Assembly: GCF_030272615.1 (NCBI RefSeq) | Contig: NC_081408.1 | Span: 402,285,889-402,349,888, forward strand | Length of the DNA stretch: 64,000 nt | Reading direction: 5' to 3' | Origin: Cryptomeria japonica | Taxonomy: Eukaryota > Streptophyta > Pinopsida > Cupressales > Cupressaceae | Part shown: positions 59,909 to 64,000 of the stretch, one piece after another | Layout: every line of letters starts with the position of its first letter | How positions within the stretch are numbered: position 1 is the stretch's first letter | Notes under the pieces: model-generated | Told to the model about the DNA's origin: nothing | The model's input: the letters and a program-made list of their open reading frames with translations, nothing else | The model's database searches: none | Position numbers and translations under genes: made by a program

Positions 59909-61110
59909 TGTAGACACCTAAAAATGGTCAACGCTTGCAGAGTCATACTTTAACATTTGCGCATTGCCTCATTTTAGGTTTTTGCGTCGCATTAACATTT
60001 CTCCTATGTCACGCACTTGGTTTTTATCATTTGCAAGTATCAAGTCATTCTTCTATCATCTCGCCTTCGAATTTGGTCTTGTCGACAACAACCTTCAGTC
60101 ATGATTTTGGTCGATCTTTGTCCTTGTCAATCTTGTCATATTGCGATCGATTCGTCATCGATCCTTGTCCTTTCCAATCATGTCAATTTGGTCAATTTGT
60201 CATTGATTTTTGTCAACCAATCTCAATCAAATAATTTATCAACACTGGTCATTTATCAATTCAAAATCATGATCGAATCGATATCAACTATCCTTTGTCA
60301 AGACCTAATTGTCATTCTTGCATTGCTAATTCATCTCTTTAGGGTTTCGTGATTTCATCATTTAACCTTGCTTATCATTTTCTTCCTTTAGGATTAATAA
60401 ATTACTTATTTATCCTAAGTCTTCTCATTACAATTAAATGTTCATTTAATTGGCTAATTATTCCTCTTTGTGAATTAATTAATAAATGACAGATTATTAA
60501 TTAATTTACCTAATTTCAAATTCCTAATTTTCATCAATTTCAATTTTCTAATTTTCTTAATTCCTAATTTCAAATTCCTCCTATTTCTCTCCTAGATTTA
60601 TGGAAATGACATAGAAATTTGTCATAGAATTGTCATAATCCTTGCATAGCAATTTGTCATAGACATGTCATAATTTTTCTATTATTGATTTGAATTTCTA
60701 TTCGAATCACTATCATGCTAATTTGTGCATCTCTCCAATTCTTCTATAAATTGGATGATCTTCATCAATCAAGGCTAATTAATAATCCCTAATCAGACTA
60801 TCGAATTTACGCTTCTAGTACTCTTGAGCTTTTCATCAATGTCAATCTTGCTTTCAATTGTATGTGTGCACTTGTAGGTGAGATCCACAAATCCATTTGA
60901 AGAGGAAAGAAGAACAATGGAGCCGCATGGAAGAAGCATCCAAATCGTCATCTGGTTTGCATGATATTTGCTTTTGAATGCTTTGTTTTTTATGTCTCTA
61001 TTGAGTGTGCTTAGGATTAGATCATTGCAATATGTGTTTGTAATTGAGCTAATAATGATTAATATGTCTTTTTATATATGCTGTGATGATTTCCTATTTC
61101 CTAACGTACA
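59909..61110 (+). mobile_element. Solo LTR I, same family as the LTR of element A (1202 bp)
   Basis: Starts TGTAGACACCTAAAAATGG, ends CTAACGTACA. Homologous along its length to 6557-8137 but with only one to two copies of the 48-base U3 unit. No PPT or primer site adjoins it; both sides are microsatellite with CATAT duplication. This is what recombination between the two LTRs of one element leaves behind. Confidence 0.86.
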
Positions 61111-61235
61111 CATATACATGTATATGTATATATATATATATTTGTACATGTATATGTATATATTATACATATATACATATATATACATATGTATATATAT
61201 ATATGTACGTGTATATGTATATGTATATGTGTGTA

Positions 61236-61267
<32 letters not shown>

Positions 61268-61809
61268 CATACATATATATACATACATATACATACATAC
61301 ATATACATATCTATACATACGTATATACATATACATACATATACATATATATATATATATATGTATATACATATATATGTATATGTATGTATATGTATAT
61401 ACGTATGTATATATATGTATATGTATGTATGTATATGTATGTATACATATATATGTATGTATGTATATATATGTATATGTATATACATACATACGTATAT
61501 ACATATATATATGTATAAATATATATACGTATGTATATATATGTATATGTATATACATACATATATATACATATATGTATATATGTATATATACATACAC
61601 ACACATATATACATGTATATATACATACATATATATATACATACATACATATATATATGCATACATGTATATATACACACACACACACACATATATATAT
61701 ACATATCTGTATATATCTATATGTATGTATGTATGTATATACATACATATATACATACATATATATGTATGTATGTATTATACATACATATATATGTATG
61801 TATGTATTA

Positions 61810-61869
<60 letters not shown>
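61111..61869. repeat. Long TA/CATA/GTAT microsatellite
   Basis: About 760 bases of ATACAT, GTATAT, TATG and finally (GT)n units. It may be the outer part of the H LTR plus expansion. Long open frames on both strands (Tyr/Ile/His repeats) are artefacts. Confidence 0.92.
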
Positions 61870-61870
<1 letters not shown>

Positions 61871-63466
61871 TGAAGATGAAAAACCTTATTTTTGATGAAA
61901 GATTAGACACTTGCACACAATCAACTCACAAAGATGTTAAATTATACGCGCGGTTCACGTAGGGTTCACCAGATGTAAGAGCAAGAAAATTCGGGAATTG
62001 GTGAAATCAAACCAAAGCATGAAAGATATGAAACTAAGCTTATCACGAACTTAATCAAACATGCTAATAATTCCTACTCTAACCCAAAAAATTACTAAAA
62101 CAAAAACATGAATCTAAATGCAAACCATCATTTCACATTTCTTCAGTAAAGCTTCGTTGTTCTTCCTTTCATCTCTAATTTAGATATATCACTCTCATTG
62201 TGCAGGTGCAAATATGAAATGAAAGCAAGGATGTCATATTTGAGATTTACTAGGAATGTGATTCTGCAAGACATAAATGAGATTATTGCTAAGCTATTTC
62301 GACAGAATGAAGATACTAAAATTCTAGATGATTTGATTGATGAAAGAGGTCCCAATTTATAGAAACTTGAAACTCGATGGACAAAGAGGATTGAAAAGAT
62401 TTTTGGTTAGATAGACAAACTTGATTGAGTGCATGACAAAGCTTCCATTTGGGGAAGGATGAAGATGATGAAGATAAAGCAAAGGAAATGGAAAAAAAAA
62501 TATTTTCAAATATGCATATCTCTTTTTCAAATTTAAAATTAAAATTTAAGAGATATTCCCAAAAAGATTCATTTTTGAAAATCCAAAAGGATTTGGGAAA
62601 AATTGCTTAAAACAAATACAATATTTGTTTCCATTTCAAAAATTAGGAGATGAGAAATTAGGATAAATAATTAAATAAATAAAGATATTTATTTAATTAT
62701 GAGACATAATTAGCTAACCAAATAATTTAAATAAATTATTCAATTATGCAAGATAGAAATTGAGCATTTAATTAAATGATTAAAACCATAATTTAATTAA
62801 AGTGGATTCAAAATTAATTAAATAATATAAATTATTTAATGAATATTAAAAGGAGATGATTAATGATGAATGATTAAATGATTAGGGAAAAATTAGTAGA
62901 AAGGACTTTAATTAATTAAACAATTAATTAAACCTAAAAGAGTAAATTAGTCAAACTGACATCCAAGGACCTTAATTTGGTAAAGTTGAGTTAAATTAGG
63001 TCAAACTAGGTGAATTTGGGAAGAATGGGAAGGTTTAGATAGAAAATGGGAAGAATTGAATCGAAATGAGAAAACTAGGCAAACCAGGTAAAAGCGAGTG
63101 AACTGGGTTAAAGTAGGTTCAAGGACTTAAATGGGACCAATGCAATACCATGGGGTAGGAGAAGAGGTCAAAATGGTTTCATAAACTTGGAATTGGGAGA
63201 AAATGATGCGATCTTGACAAAAAATGGGATAAGTTTAGGGACAAATCAACATCACAGGGTCAAAATGGGAATGAACTAATATCAATGGGATGGATTTTAG
63301 TTCAAAATGATATCCCAAACTCGAAATGGGGAGAAAACGATACCAATGGGACATAAAATGAGAAAGGGGAAGCAAGACAAGATCAAGTGAATAATAAAGA
63401 CTATATATGCTATTAACTTAAAAGTAGAAGACACAGACATTGGCCAATTTTTAGTGTTTATAGTAT
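61870..63466. other. AT-rich island without recognised gene between two microsatellites
   Basis: I see no known family. A short plus-strand frame at 62219-62362 (47 codons, MKARMSYLRFTRNVILQDIN at its start) is preceded by TTGTGCAG and has a coding-like feel, but it is too short to claim. 62640-62940 is rich in TTAATTAAATAATT words. 62950-63350 has repeated GGTCAAA/AATGGG words. It may be an LTR or another solo element whose ends I cannot define. Confidence 0.4.
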
Positions 63467-63881
63467 GTATACATATATGTACACACACACACACATGTAT
63501 ACATACACACACATACATGTATGTGTGTGTATGTATATGTATATGTATATACATATGTATATATATAAGTATGTATATGTATATGTATATGTATATATAT
63601 GTATATATGTACATATATATACACATATAAATATATATATACATATACATATATATGTCTATATACATGCATACACACACACACATATATACATACATAC
63701 ATACATGTATATATTTATATATACACACACATATCTATATATATATACATATATATATACATACATATACATATATATACATATATACACACACACATAT
63801 ATATACATATATACATACATGTATACATATATATATGTATACATGTATATAGATATATGTATATATATGTATAAATGTACA

Positions 63882-63919
<38 letters not shown>

Positions 63920-63945
63920 TATATATTTGTATGTATACGTGTATA
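63467..63945. repeat. TA/CA microsatellite near the right edge
   Basis: Imperfect ATACAT, GTATAT and (CA)n units, including an uninterrupted CA run at about 63885-63918. The final 55 bases of the window are non-repetitive and uninformative. Confidence 0.9.
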
Positions 63946-64000
63946 TATCTAGTGGTTGTATCGGGCAATAATAGGTCGATATTTTAGTGCAATGACAAAC

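Overview
The window looks like intergenic DNA from a large, repeat-rich plant nuclear genome, and a conifer-like gymnosperm is plausible. I see no intact host gene, rRNA, tRNA gene or CRISPR array. Nearly everything recognisable is nested, decaying LTR retrotransposon, with plant signatures: Tat-type Ty3/gypsy pol with a second RNase H, primer sites matching plant tRNA-Lys or initiator tRNA-Met, and a plant mobile domain (PMD) gene. The species call is inference only.

Layout, left to right. (A) 1-8137, plus strand: 3' half of a Tat-type element. It holds decayed pol, an A-rich tract with hairpin repeats, a PMD gene on the opposite strand, a polypurine tract (PPT) and the 3' LTR. 8138-11261 is unclassified and contains one unknown ORF relic. 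(C) 11262-16128, minus: short non-autonomous LTR element (gag-like ORF plus an unknown ORF2, no pol). (D) 16129-26247, minus: very decayed Tat-type gag-pol and leader. It probably continues at 50160-51563, because element E was inserted into it. (E) 26248-50159, minus: nearly complete giant Tat-type element with paired LTRs, target duplication CTATT, tRNA-Lys primer site, gag, protease, G-patch, RT, two RNases H, integrase and an opposite-strand PMD gene with a TATA box and a predicted intron. (F) 34321-40918, plus: full-length relative of C inserted into E pol, target duplication ATGTG. (H) 51792 to about 59908 or beyond, minus: Ty1/copia element whose LTRs contain long TA/CA microsatellites. 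(I) 59909-61110, plus: solo LTR of the A family inside a microsatellite, target duplication CATAT. 61111-63945 is microsatellite and AT-rich non-coding DNA.

How it fits together. A, D and E share one plan: gag-pol, then an A-rich tract. In A and E this is followed by two CCTGGCAAACAGG hairpins, an opposite-strand PMD/coiled-coil gene, and a PPT of the type CAAAGAGGGGCAAA. The PMD units of A and E have matching TATA-box regions, so they look like real transcription units travelling inside the retroelement. C and F lack enzymes and must be moved by something else. H has a similar LTR end motif (CTGATTCACCCC...) and primer site, which makes an H-like copia element a candidate helper. Most in-frame stops in several reading frames are TAG, as expected from decay of methylated CAG sites.
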